This document shows, piece after piece, positions 1 through 7,594 of a stretch of 14,935 nucleotides of DNA. The notes below the pieces were generated by a model. It worked only from the letters and a program-made list of their open reading frames with translations, did not search any database and had not been told where the DNA came from. The position numbers and the translations under genes are program-made. Each line of letters opens with the position of its first letter. The stretch's first letter is position 1. This DNA comes from SPGG2 sp964194625 (lineage in GTDB: Bacteria; Pseudomonadota; Gammaproteobacteria; Acidiferrobacterales; SPGG2), in the NCBI GenBank assembly GCA_964194625.1, contig CAXMNC010000278.1, positions 1-14,935 on the forward strand, read 5' to 3'.

Positions 1-771
1 GGCGAGCTCAAGCTGCGTTTTTTCGTCGGGCAGGGCGACGAAGCGGTCGTCGCGGTCGAGCGTATCCAAAAGACCCTGGCGGAGCAGTATGCGTCGATCA
101 TTGAAGATGAACATATCGGAGACAACTATCGTGTGGTTGTCCAGTTCAGTGGTGATGTACGGAAGTTCGCCTATGCCATGGAACAAGCGGCTAAGGTGAT
201 TTCTATCGGCGAGAGTCTGGACATCGTCAAGGACGTCGGTAAGGCGCATGAAGTCGACGAGCGCTACGCGGTACACAAGTTCACGAGTACCCATGGACTC
301 GGCCATGTGCGTCTTGCCACTGAGTCTGAGGTAAAGCCAGAGTCAGCGCATCCATTCTGGGCCACCGGGTTCGCCGACGTTGCCATCGTTCACAACGGCC
401 AGATTACGAATTATTGGAAAATGCGACGCCGCCTAGAACAGCGCGATTTCGAATTCCGTACCGACAACGACAGCGAATTGATCGCCGTGTATTTGGCCGA
501 CAAGCTCTCGCAGGGCATCGCACTCAAGGAAGCGCTGAAAACTTCTATCGACGATCTAGACGGTACGTTTTCATTCTTGGTGTCAACCAAGGACGAAATC
601 GGTTATGCCAAGGATCGACTGGCGGTGAAACCAATGATCATGTACGAGAATGATGACCTTATTGCCGTGGCATCCGAAGAGGTCTCGCTCAATCGTCTGT
701 TTCCGGGCCAGGCACTGAATACCAAAGAGCCCCCGCCGGGGAGCTACAATACGTGGTCACGATCGACTTAG
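1..771 (+). CDS. mgsA: N-methylglutamate synthase, glutamine amidotransferase-type subunit (MgsA-like), 5' end missing
   Basis: The frame is open from the first base of the window to a TAG at 769-771, so this is the last 256 residues of a gene that begins upstream. It is a class II (Ntn-type) glutamine amidotransferase domain. Visible motifs in fragment numbering are GHVRLAT (about 101-107), the HNG loop (131-133) and TDNDSE (154-159), which bind glutamine in this family. The N-terminal catalytic Cys2 region must lie in the missing part. From the usual family size of about 300 residues, some 40-45 residues are absent. In N-methylglutamate synthase this subunit is thought to act on gamma-glutamylmethylamide rather than glutamine, releasing methylamine for transfer to 2-oxoglutarate. 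The gene overlaps the next one by 19 bases. The name rests on the downstream gmaS and mgd-like genes. Taken alone the domain could equally be GlxB-like or part of a glutamate synthase. Confidence 0.82.
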   Translation, partial: GELKLRFFVGQGDEAVVAVERIQKTLAEQYASIIEDEHIGDNYRVVVQFSGDVRKFAYAMEQAAKVISIGESLDIVKDVGKAHEVDERYAVHKFTSTHGLGHVRLATESEVKPESAHPFWATGFADVAIVHNGQITNYWKMRRRLEQRDFEFRTDNDSELIAVYLADKLSQGIALKEALKTSIDDLDGTFSFLVSTKDEIGYAKDRLAVKPMIMYENDDLIAVASEEVSLNRLFPGQALNTKEPPPGSYNTWSRST

Positions 772-2711
772 CCAAAATACCCGTTCGCGAGGCGAATGAA
801 CGTATTCGCCAGTACGGCGCTGAGGGTCAAGACGTCGAGGTCATAAATCCCGACGCCCGACACCACATTGGGGTCGGTTTAACTGCCGAGATCAACGTCA
901 AGATTCGCGGCTCGGCCGGGTATTTTTGTGCCGGCCTCACCGACAAAGCGCATTTTGAAGTAGACAACAATGTCGGCTGGGGATTGGGCGACAATATCTA
1001 CAGCGGCAGCGTGGTGGTGGGCGGCAATGCTGGCGCTATTGCCGGTGTCGCCATTCGCGGCGCGGAGTTGGTGATTCGCGGCAACATGGGGTCGCGCGCG
1101 GGCCAGGTGATGAAGGCTGGCACGCTCTGTTGCGCCGGTAACGCCAACTTCATGGCCGGCTACATGATGTACGGTGGTCGCATCATCATCCTCGGTGACT
1201 CGGGCGAACGCGTTGGCGAAGACATGGCTGGCGGCGAGATCTATGTTGGTGGTGAAGTGCACTCGCTTGGATCGGATGCGCAGGTTGTCGACGTCGACGG
1301 CGCTGAGCTCGACGACATCAGGGCATTTCTCGATCGCTATGAGCTCAAGTTCAAAGGAACGTTCAAGAAGGTGGCGAACGCCGGCAAGAAACTGCGCTAT
1401 GCCACCAGCGAAAGACAGGTGCGCAGCATACCGTTTTTCACGTTCTCGGGCGAAACCGATTACTGGAACGCCAAGGTCCAAGAAGACCTTTATATTAAGT
1501 CGCAGATCGGCCGCTACCGTATCCGTGGCTACGGCGGTGCCCGCGAACTACCACACTTATCCGATCTCGCCTTTAAGAAGGACCTTAGTCAAAGCGACCA
1601 TGGCCCCGATCCTGTATCTAAGGTCAATATGTACACCGAGCTCGGCGGCATAAACGGTGCCACCCCGCTCAAGCTGAGTATGCCGGTGATGATAGCGCCA
1701 ATGAGTTACGGTGCGCTCAGCCGTTCAACCAAGCAAGCCGTCGGTATGGCCTCTAGTTTGTCTGGCATCGCCGAGAACACCGGCGAAGGTGGCATGAGCG
1801 ATGCCCAACGCGATGCCGCCGCACAGCTCATCTTTCAGTGTCTAGGCGGGCGGCTTGGTTGGAATATCCATGATATGAAGCGCGCCAACGGCCTCGAGAT
1901 CTATATCTCGCAAGGTGCAAAACCGGGCTTTGGTGGGCAGCTCATGGCGAAGAAGGTGACCAAAGAGCTTGCCGAGATACGCGGTATCCCGCCAGGCATC
2001 GACCTGCGCTCGCCGTCACGACACCCAGATATTCTCGGTGCCGATGATCTAGTCATTAAGGTTGAAGAGTTTCGCGAAGCCACTAGCTACAAGCTTCCAA
2101 TAAGTGTAAAGCTTGGCGCCGGACGAGTGCGCGACGATATGAAGATAGCCGTGAAAGACGGCTTCGATTTTATTGAGCTCGACGGTATGCAGGGCTCTAC
2201 CGGCGCCGGCGGCGCGGAGGTAATGGAATACGTAGGGATACCCACCGTGGCCGCAATCATGGAGGCGCTCGATGCATTAGAAGAAATAGGCGTTCGTGAC
2301 AAGATTCAAATCGTGCTCATGGGGGGTATTCGTGATGGTATCGATGCTGCCAAGGCACTGTGTCTGGGATCCGATGCCGTTGGATTCGGCACATCGACCA
2401 TCATCGCTGGCGGTTGTATCGCCTGTATGCAGTGCCACGTCGGTCAGTGTGTGACCGGTATTGCCACCCAGGACCCCGAACATGAGAAGCGCTATCAACC
2501 CGCAATCGAAGCGCAAAACATTCATCGCTTCCTTGAAAGCGTGCGCTGGCAGATCGCGACGATCACGCATGCCCTTGGTTACACGGACGTCAAGCAGCTT
2601 AATCGCGATGATCTAGTCGCACTAACCCCCGAGGCGGCGGCGATTACACGCTTGCCTTACGAGCCAGGTTATCGTGACCGTCACCTCGAACTCAAGGCCA
2701 AGGTAGGTTGA
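753..2711 (+). CDS. N-methylglutamate synthase, fused GXGXG and FMN/Fe-S subunits (MgsB-MgsC-like)
   Basis: This 652-residue protein joins two glutamate-synthase modules that are separate subunits in described Mgs and GlxCD systems. Residues about 35-200 form the GXGXG beta-helix domain, with repeated glycines such as GSAGYFCAG and GNMGSRAG. Residues about 250-640 form the FMN-binding TIM barrel, which carries the ENTGEGG loop (341-347), SVKLGAGR (451-458), LDGMQGSTGAGG (476-487), GGIRDG (524-529) and a C-x5-C-x4-C motif (Cys555, 561, 566; extra Cys558) expected to hold a [3Fe-4S] cluster. The expected reaction is gamma-glutamylmethylamide + 2-oxoglutarate + reductant giving N-methylglutamate + glutamate. 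The start is GTG 753, preceded by GGGGAG at 738-743 (9-base spacing) inside the end of mgsA, so translation is probably coupled. The module order is opposite to that in GltB (FMN, then GXGXG). The generic alternative is an archaeal-type or GlxCD-type glutamate synthase, but the neighbours favour Mgs. Confidence 0.85.
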   Translation: MVTIDLAKIPVREANERIRQYGAEGQDVEVINPDARHHIGVGLTAEINVKIRGSAGYFCAGLTDKAHFEVDNNVGWGLGDNIYSGSVVVGGNAGAIAGVAIRGAELVIRGNMGSRAGQVMKAGTLCCAGNANFMAGYMMYGGRIIILGDSGERVGEDMAGGEIYVGGEVHSLGSDAQVVDVDGAELDDIRAFLDRYELKFKGTFKKVANAGKKLRYATSERQVRSIPFFTFSGETDYWNAKVQEDLYIKSQIGRYRIRGYGGARELPHLSDLAFKKDLSQSDHGPDPVSKVNMYTELGGINGATPLKLSMPVMIAPMSYGALSRSTKQAVGMASSLSGIAENTGEGGMSDAQRDAAAQLIFQCLGGRLGWNIHDMKRANGLEIYISQGAKPGFGGQLMAKKVTKELAEIRGIPPGIDLRSPSRHPDILGADDLVIKVEEFREATSYKLPISVKLGAGRVRDDMKIAVKDGFDFIELDGMQGSTGAGGAEVMEYVGIPTVAAIMEALDALEEIGVRDKIQIVLMGGIRDGIDAAKALCLGSDAVGFGTSTIIAGGCIACMQCHVGQCVTGIATQDPEHEKRYQPAIEAQNIHRFLESVRWQIATITHALGYTDVKQLNRDDLVALTPEAAAITRLPYEPGYRDRHLELKAKVG

Positions 2712-2712
2712 C

Positions 2713-5235
2713 GTGGCGGTCTACGACATCAACCGCATCCTGGTACCGGACGCGCCGCCTGAGTACGAAGACCACACAGGCCAGACCAATTATGTGCCGG
2801 CGCCGTGTCAGGTGGCGTGTCCGGTGGGTACCGACGCACCGTCTTACCTTGCGTATATCTGGGAAGGAAAGTTTGAGCAAGCGTTCGAGGCCATCACATC
2901 CACCAATCCCTTCAGTTCCATCTGCGGGCGCGTGTGTGATGCCCCGTGCGAACCGGCGTGCCGGCGAACTGATAGCGACGGGCCGGTTCAGATTCGCAAC
3001 CTTAAGCGCTTCATCATGGACAAGGTGGGTCATCAATATGATCCACCACCGATTCCGGTAAGCAAGAAACAAACGGTTGGCGTCATCGGGGCTGGTCCGG
3101 CCGGCCTTACCGCCGCACACGATCTGTGTGTCGCGGGCTACGAAGTGCATGTGTACGAAATGACCGATCGTCTCGGTGGCTTGATGATTTGGGGCATTCC
3201 CGAGTTTCGTTGTCCGCCGGCCGTCATCCAAGAAGACATCGACCGCCTGACCAACCGTTGTCCCGGCCTGAAGACTCACCTGAACACCGCGCTCGGGGAC
3301 GGCGTGACCCTCGACCAACTGAAAGAGCGCCACGATGCTGTGTTGCTGACAATCGGCGCTTGGTGGGGTAAACGCATGCAGATACCCGGCGAGAGCGATG
3401 ACCGTGTGGTCGATGGTGTGAGCTTTCTACGCCGCATCAATGGCGGCGAGCGCCCGACACTACCGGCGAGGGTGGTCGTCATCGGTGGCGGTGATGTGGC
3501 CATGGATGCCTGTCGTGTGGCCAAACGTCTGCCCGGTTGCAAACACGTGAAGGTCATTTACCGGCGCGGACCCGATGAAATCCCGGCCCGTTCCATCGAG
3601 CTCGAGGGTGCCATCAAAGAAGGTATTGAGTTCATCTACAACACGCAGCAGGTTGCGGTCGAACCAAGGGGCATGGAACTAAGCTTGCGTTGTGTAAAGA
3701 CAGAGTTGGGGGAGCCCGATAGCGACGGCCGGCGTCGGCCGGTCGAGGTCGCGGGCAGCGAGCACGAGATTGTCTGCGGCATGGTGATCGCTGCCGTCGG
3801 GCAGAAATCAGAATCCGACGATCTTGATCAACGTGGAATGATGTTGCCCGATCGTGTACGCGCCGATTTCGATGGCATGCGTACGGATGATCCGAAAGTA
3901 TTTGCGGCCGGCGATGGCGCGTTCGGTGGGTCTACCATTGTTATGGCCATGCACCATGGCCAACGAGCCGCCTATTACGTCAAGGCCTTTCTCGAGGGCC
4001 GCCAGAATCCCATGCCCTATCGCACCCCATATCGTACGCGCTGCGTCCCGGTTGCGCAGGACCTAGAGTGGGAAAAACTGCCTTTGCATGAGCCCGAGTT
4101 TTTCGGTTTGGGCGAGAAGCCCATCGATTTTCCCGAGATCGAGTCGACCTACAGTTACGAAACCGCCCGCCGAGAGGCGGCGCGCTGTTATCGCTGCGAC
4201 GCTGAAACTGGCTCGGCCGATTATTCGGTACAGCACCGCGAGGATATATTCTCGATGGCGCGCACCAATCCTATGGACCACGCCAAGCTCCAAGCGATGT
4301 TCCAACGTCGCTTACGCCCGCGACAGGATCCGTTTCCACAAGGGCGCCCTGCGGTGTTGGATGATCTCACTTTTCTGCCCGCCAACTTATCGCGATTGGT
4401 GATCGACCCCTATCGTGAGGCTTGCCAAGTGAGCACAGATATCGCTGCCAAATATGAGCTTGCGCAACCATTTTTTGTTACCGGCTTCGATAGTGCCCCG
4501 GCCGAGGTGCGCGAGGCGGTAGCGGCCGGCTTAAAGGCGAGTAATTGCGGCTCCGTCGGCGTGAAGGCGATGGGCGAATCGGTGCCGTGGTTTCAACTAG
4601 TGACCCCCACAGGGGCTGTGCCGAGCAAGGACGCGACAGCGCTGATATTCATGGGCGAGGCGTTTGAGTCGATAGAGATAGAGCGTTTATTCCCGGACCA
4701 ACTTATTGGTTTGGCGGTGTCCTCGCTGGCGGCGCTTGAGCGTGTGATTCCCTATGCACTGGAACAGAAGTTCGACATGTTGTTGCTCGACGGTACCGCC
4801 AATCTGGATGGCGAATGGCCTGAATTGGCTGGTGCGCCTGACTTGCGTATTCTACGTGATGCGATCGTTATTCTCCGGCGTCTCAAACAGGAAGAAGCAA
4901 TCGATTTATTGTATTTCGGTGGCGCCCGCTCCGGCACGGATGCCGCTAAACTCATTGCCCTGGGGGCCAAGGCAGTGGTGTTTGGTGCGGCAGTGGGTCT
5001 TGCCGTGGGTGGTGAGATCGTTGATGGCAATACGTTGCGGTTTGTGTCGGACTACAGTGATCTTGATCGTAGCCAAGCCACTGTGAACATCATTAAGGCG
5101 AGTAGCGGTGAGGCGTCGATGATGGCCCGTTGCACGGGTAAAACCAATTTACAAAACCTTGAGCCCGAGGACCTGCGCTCAATAACCTTGGCAACGGCGC
5201 AGGCGACCGGCATTCCCTTAGCTGGTCTACACTAG
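2713..5235 (+). CDS. GltD-like NAD(P)H flavoprotein fused to a degenerate FMN glutamate-synthase-like domain
   Basis: Residues 1-505 resemble the small subunit of NADPH glutamate synthase. There is an N-terminal cysteine-rich Fe-S domain (Cys32, 36, 71, 75, 79, 83), an FAD Rossmann motif GAGPAG (126-131), an NAD(P) motif GGGDVA (258-263), a second flavin-contact motif AAGDG (398-402) and a closing C-x2-C (492, 495). Normal GltD proteins stop near 480 residues. This one continues for about 335 more, and the extra part matches the preceding gene's FMN barrel in outline: FDMLLLDG (687-694) against FDFIELDG, and GGARSGTDAAK (736-746) against GGIRDGIDAAK, followed by a similar helical C-terminus. 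The Fe-S cysteines and the QGSTGAGG loop are missing there, so the tail is probably non-catalytic. GTG 2713 sits one base after the previous stop, with AGGTAGG at 2701-2707. Likely role (inferred): NAD(P)H-linked electron donor to the MgsBC-like protein, with the tail as a docking or structural piece. Confidence 0.8.
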   Translation: MAVYDINRILVPDAPPEYEDHTGQTNYVPAPCQVACPVGTDAPSYLAYIWEGKFEQAFEAITSTNPFSSICGRVCDAPCEPACRRTDSDGPVQIRNLKRFIMDKVGHQYDPPPIPVSKKQTVGVIGAGPAGLTAAHDLCVAGYEVHVYEMTDRLGGLMIWGIPEFRCPPAVIQEDIDRLTNRCPGLKTHLNTALGDGVTLDQLKERHDAVLLTIGAWWGKRMQIPGESDDRVVDGVSFLRRINGGERPTLPARVVVIGGGDVAMDACRVAKRLPGCKHVKVIYRRGPDEIPARSIELEGAIKEGIEFIYNTQQVAVEPRGMELSLRCVKTELGEPDSDGRRRPVEVAGSEHEIVCGMVIAAVGQKSESDDLDQRGMMLPDRVRADFDGMRTDDPKVFAAGDGAFGGSTIVMAMHHGQRAAYYVKAFLEGRQNPMPYRTPYRTRCVPVAQDLEWEKLPLHEPEFFGLGEKPIDFPEIESTYSYETARREAARCYRCDAETGSADYSVQHREDIFSMARTNPMDHAKLQAMFQRRLRPRQDPFPQGRPAVLDDLTFLPANLSRLVIDPYREACQVSTDIAAKYELAQPFFVTGFDSAPAEVREAVAAGLKASNCGSVGVKAMGESVPWFQLVTPTGAVPSKDATALIFMGEAFESIEIERLFPDQLIGLAVSSLAALERVIPYALEQKFDMLLLDGTANLDGEWPELAGAPDLRILRDAIVILRRLKQEEAIDLLYFGGARSGTDAAKLIALGAKAVVFGAAVGLAVGGEIVDGNTLRFVSDYSDLDRSQATVNIIKASSGEASMMARCTGKTNLQNLEPEDLRSITLATAQATGIPLAGLH

Positions 5236-5291
5236 TGGGAGCCCACGAGATTGGCCGCATCTCAAAATAAGAGACTGCCGAGTAACCTCGG
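5235..5291 (+). other. Two small hairpins in the mgs-gmaS intergenic gap
   Basis: The 101-base gap between the GltD-like gene and gmaS (5236-5336) holds two short perfect inverted repeats. GTGGG-AG-CCCAC at 5235-5246 overlaps the stop codon. CCGAG-TAAC-CTCGG lies at 5278-5291 and can be extended by a G-T and a T-A pair. Neither is followed by a T-run, so they are not convincing intrinsic terminators. They could be mRNA processing or stability elements that set the relative output of mgs and gmaS. No good -35/-10 pair was found in the gap. Confidence 0.3.
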
Positions 5292-5323
5292 TAACTGAAT
5301 CCGATAAGAACTACGAAAATTAG

Positions 5324-5330
5324 AAGGAGG
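5324..5330 (+). promoter_or_regulatory. Strong Shine-Dalgarno that fixes the gmaS start
   Basis: AAGGAGG at 5324-5330 is a near-perfect anti-16S match. It directly abuts an ATG at 5331 (zero spacing, not usable in the normal way) and lies 6 bases before the in-frame ATG at 5337. The spacing therefore selects 5337. This is one of the strongest ribosome binding sites in the window, which suggests GmaS is made in quantity. Confidence 0.8.
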
Positions 5331-5336
5331 ATGGAG

Positions 5337-6644
5337 ATGAGCAAAGATCTGGCCCAGATCGCAAAAGAAAAAGGTATTAAATATTTCCTGATTAGCTTTG
5401 TCGATTTGTTTGGCGTCACCCGTGCCAAGCTAGTGCCAGCGCGTGCGATCGGCGCCATGCAGAAAGATGGTGCTGGATTCGCTGGGTTTGCGGCTTGGCT
5501 CGATATGACGCCGGCCGATCCCGACATGTTTGCCATCCCCGATCCCGATAGCTTGCTACAGTTGCCGTGGAGGCCAGAGGTTGGTTGGCTTGCCGCTGAT
5601 CTGTGGATGAATGGCAAGGAGGTTGAGGCATCCCCGCGTATCGTACTCAAACGCCAAATAGAGCGCGAGCAGAAACTAGGCTATCGTATGAAAACCGGCG
5701 TCGAATGCGAATACTTTCTCGTTACGCCTGATGGCAAGGCCATCTCCGATGAGCGCGATGTCCAGGAGAAGCCTTGTTACGATCAGAGCGCGTTGATGCG
5801 GCGCTACGACGTGATCAGCGAGATTTGTGACTGCATGATTGAGTTCGGATGGGGCCCTTATCAGAACGATCACGAGGATGCCAACGGCCAGTTCGAAATG
5901 AACTGGGACTACGCAGATTGCCTAACGACGGCAGACCGCCATGTTTTCTTCAAGTATATGGTCAAGTCGATTGCTGAAAAGCACGGGTTGCGCGCTACCT
6001 TTATGCCCAAACCGTTTTCGAATCTCACCGGTAATGGTTGTCATGCCCACGTATCGCTGTGGGACGAGAGCGGTAGCAGAAATCTATTCCTGGACGAAAA
6101 TGGTGAGCTAGGTCTTTCGAGTTTGGCTTATCATTTCCTCGGCGGTATCGTCTATTCGGCCGACGCGCTGGCCGCCCTGTTTAACCCCAGCGTCAACAGT
6201 TACAAGCGTCTCAACGCCGCGGTAACGCTTTCGGGCGCAACCTGGTCGCCCAATGCTATTACTTATTCAGGCAACAACCGCACCCATATGATACGTATAC
6301 CCGAACCCGGCCGCTTCGAGCTACGGTTGATGGACGGCTCCGCCAATCCTTATCTACTTCAAGCCGTCGTACTTATGGCCGGGCTCGATGGCATTGCCAA
6401 CAAACGTGATCCCGGTAAGCGTTTGGATATCAACATGTACACCGAGGGTCAGACGCTGCGCCGTGTCCGTAGGCTGCCGCTCAACCTGCTCGACGCTATT
6501 CGTCTGTTCGACAAGAGCAAGGTGGTGCGGGCCGGCCTTGGCGACGAATTCGTGAGCAGCTATGTCAAGCTCAAGCTCGACGATTGGCAGAGTTACACGA
6601 GATCTATCACTCAATGGGAACGCGATCATACGCTGGATTGTTAA
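5337..6644 (+). CDS. gmaS: Gamma-glutamylmethylamide synthetase
   Basis: This 435-residue cytoplasmic ligase of the glutamine synthetase superfamily is predicted to make gamma-glutamylmethylamide from methylamine, glutamate and ATP, the entry step of the N-methylglutamate pathway. The N-terminal beta-grasp part includes SFVDLFGV (about 20-27). The catalytic part shows the metal-binding ECEYF (123-127), GQFEMNW (184-190), the NGCHAHVSLWD nucleotide and metal segment (about 233-243), and NNRTHMIRIPEPGRFE with RLMDGSANPYL, the arginine and glutamate region that binds glutamate and phosphate. Length and motif spelling match GmaS more closely than GlnA, which is about 470 residues. The start was chosen for its 6-base spacing from AAGGAGG. 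The alternative ATG at 5331 would add only two residues. The gene sits directly between mgs-like and folD/mgd-like genes, which strongly supports GmaS over a general glutamine synthetase. Confidence 0.92.
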   Translation: MSKDLAQIAKEKGIKYFLISFVDLFGVTRAKLVPARAIGAMQKDGAGFAGFAAWLDMTPADPDMFAIPDPDSLLQLPWRPEVGWLAADLWMNGKEVEASPRIVLKRQIEREQKLGYRMKTGVECEYFLVTPDGKAISDERDVQEKPCYDQSALMRRYDVISEICDCMIEFGWGPYQNDHEDANGQFEMNWDYADCLTTADRHVFFKYMVKSIAEKHGLRATFMPKPFSNLTGNGCHAHVSLWDESGSRNLFLDENGELGLSSLAYHFLGGIVYSADALAALFNPSVNSYKRLNAAVTLSGATWSPNAITYSGNNRTHMIRIPEPGRFELRLMDGSANPYLLQAVVLMAGLDGIANKRDPGKRLDINMYTEGQTLRRVRRLPLNLLDAIRLFDKSKVVRAGLGDEFVSSYVKLKLDDWQSYTRSITQWERDHTLDC

Positions 6645-6685
6645 TCGGTTAAGAACAGATATTAGGGAGGCAGAGATTTAGGTTT

Positions 6686-7576
6686 ATGACAGCAAAAATA
6701 ATTGATGGTAAAGCAATTGCGGCACAGATACGGGAGGAGGCCAAGAACGAAGTTGAAGCACTAAAAGATAGAGGCGTAACACCATGTCTTGCTGCCGTGC
6801 TGGTGGGAGATGTTGCTGCATCCAAGGTCTACGTAAAGAATAAGAGACGGGCCTGTGAAAAGGTCGGGATAACATCGGTGCTGCACACACCGGCAGCGGA
6901 CGTATCGGAGCCGGAGCTTCTTAAGCTTATCAATGAGCTCAACAATGATCCTGCCGTGCATGGCATTCTCGTGCAGCTGCCGCTTCCTAAACATATCGAT
7001 GAGACAAAAGTAATCGAAGCCATAGATCCATCCAAGGACGTCGACGGGTTTCATCCGTTTAACGTTGGCCGGCTTGTCATCGGGTTAGACACTTTCCGAT
7101 CCTGTACCCCGGCTGGTGTGCAGCAGCTGTTGCTGCGTAGTGGTATTGAAGTTGCAGGTAAACATGTTGTGATCATCGGCAGAAGCAATATTGTCGGAAA
7201 ACCAATGGCGAACATCGTTGTGCAGAAGGAGGAGGGTGCGAACGCAACCGTAACTATTTGTCATAGCTGGACCAAGAATTTAAACGAAATCTGTCGACAA
7301 GCAGACATATTAATTTCGGCGTTGGGGAAACCAGAGTTTGTTAGGCCCGACATGATCAAGCCGGGGGCGGTAGTCATCGACGTGGGCATCAATCGAATTG
7401 ACGACCCTTCCTCCGATAACGGCTACAAGTTGGTCGGCGATGTTGATTTCGAACCGGTGAGCAAGGTCGCGTCTGCGATTACGCCAGTACCAGGGGGCGT
7501 CGGCCCCATGACCGTAGCGATGTTGATGGTCAATACCGTAAAGGCAGCAAGGATGGCATTAGATAGGGCCTCCTAG
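6686..7576 (+). CDS. folD: Bifunctional methylene-H4F dehydrogenase / methenyl-H4F cyclohydrolase FolD
   Basis: This 296-residue full-length FolD converts 5,10-methylene-H4F to 10-formyl-H4F with NAD(P). Visible motifs are VYVKNKRRAC (48-57), with Tyr49 and Lys53 in the positions of the catalytic Tyr and Lys; QLPLP (97-101); DVDGFHP (118-124); the dinucleotide motif GRSNIVGKPM (165-174); and the C-terminal PVPGGVGPMT (267-276). In this operon it would take up the methylene-H4F released by the N-methylglutamate dehydrogenase and send the carbon to formate/CO2 or to biosynthesis. The nearest Shine-Dalgarno-like stretch, GGGAGG at 6665-6670, is 15 bases from the ATG, which is longer than usual. 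Codon use looks a little more AT-rich by eye than in the flanking genes, and segments such as VQKEEGANATVTICHSWTKN are not typical of the E. coli-type enzyme. A separate origin is possible but was not tested. Confidence 0.93.
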   Translation: MTAKIIDGKAIAAQIREEAKNEVEALKDRGVTPCLAAVLVGDVAASKVYVKNKRRACEKVGITSVLHTPAADVSEPELLKLINELNNDPAVHGILVQLPLPKHIDETKVIEAIDPSKDVDGFHPFNVGRLVIGLDTFRSCTPAGVQQLLLRSGIEVAGKHVVIIGRSNIVGKPMANIVVQKEEGANATVTICHSWTKNLNEICRQADILISALGKPEFVRPDMIKPGAVVIDVGINRIDDPSSDNGYKLVGDVDFEPVSKVASAITPVPGGVGPMTVAMLMVNTVKAARMALDRAS

Positions 7577-7594
7577 GGGTTCACAAAATAGCGC

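Noticed and set aside
879..1481. 200-codon open frame on the - strand inside the mgsBC-like gene
   Set aside because: It lies wholly opposite a well-supported gene, its translation shows no recognisable domain, and it looks like a codon-bias shadow.
753..2711. Ordinary ammonia-assimilating glutamate synthase (GltB)
   Set aside because: The domain order is reversed relative to GltB, the amidotransferase is a separate gene, and gmaS and soxBDAG-like genes are adjacent. This cannot be fully excluded without a phylogeny.
2692..3333. 213-codon open frame on the - strand opposite the GltD-like gene
   Set aside because: It overlaps the conserved Fe-S and FAD motifs of the + strand gene, has no family likeness, and no ribosome binding site was evident.
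5278..5291. Intrinsic terminator after the GltD-like gene
   Set aside because: The stem is only 5-7 bp and is not followed by a T-run.
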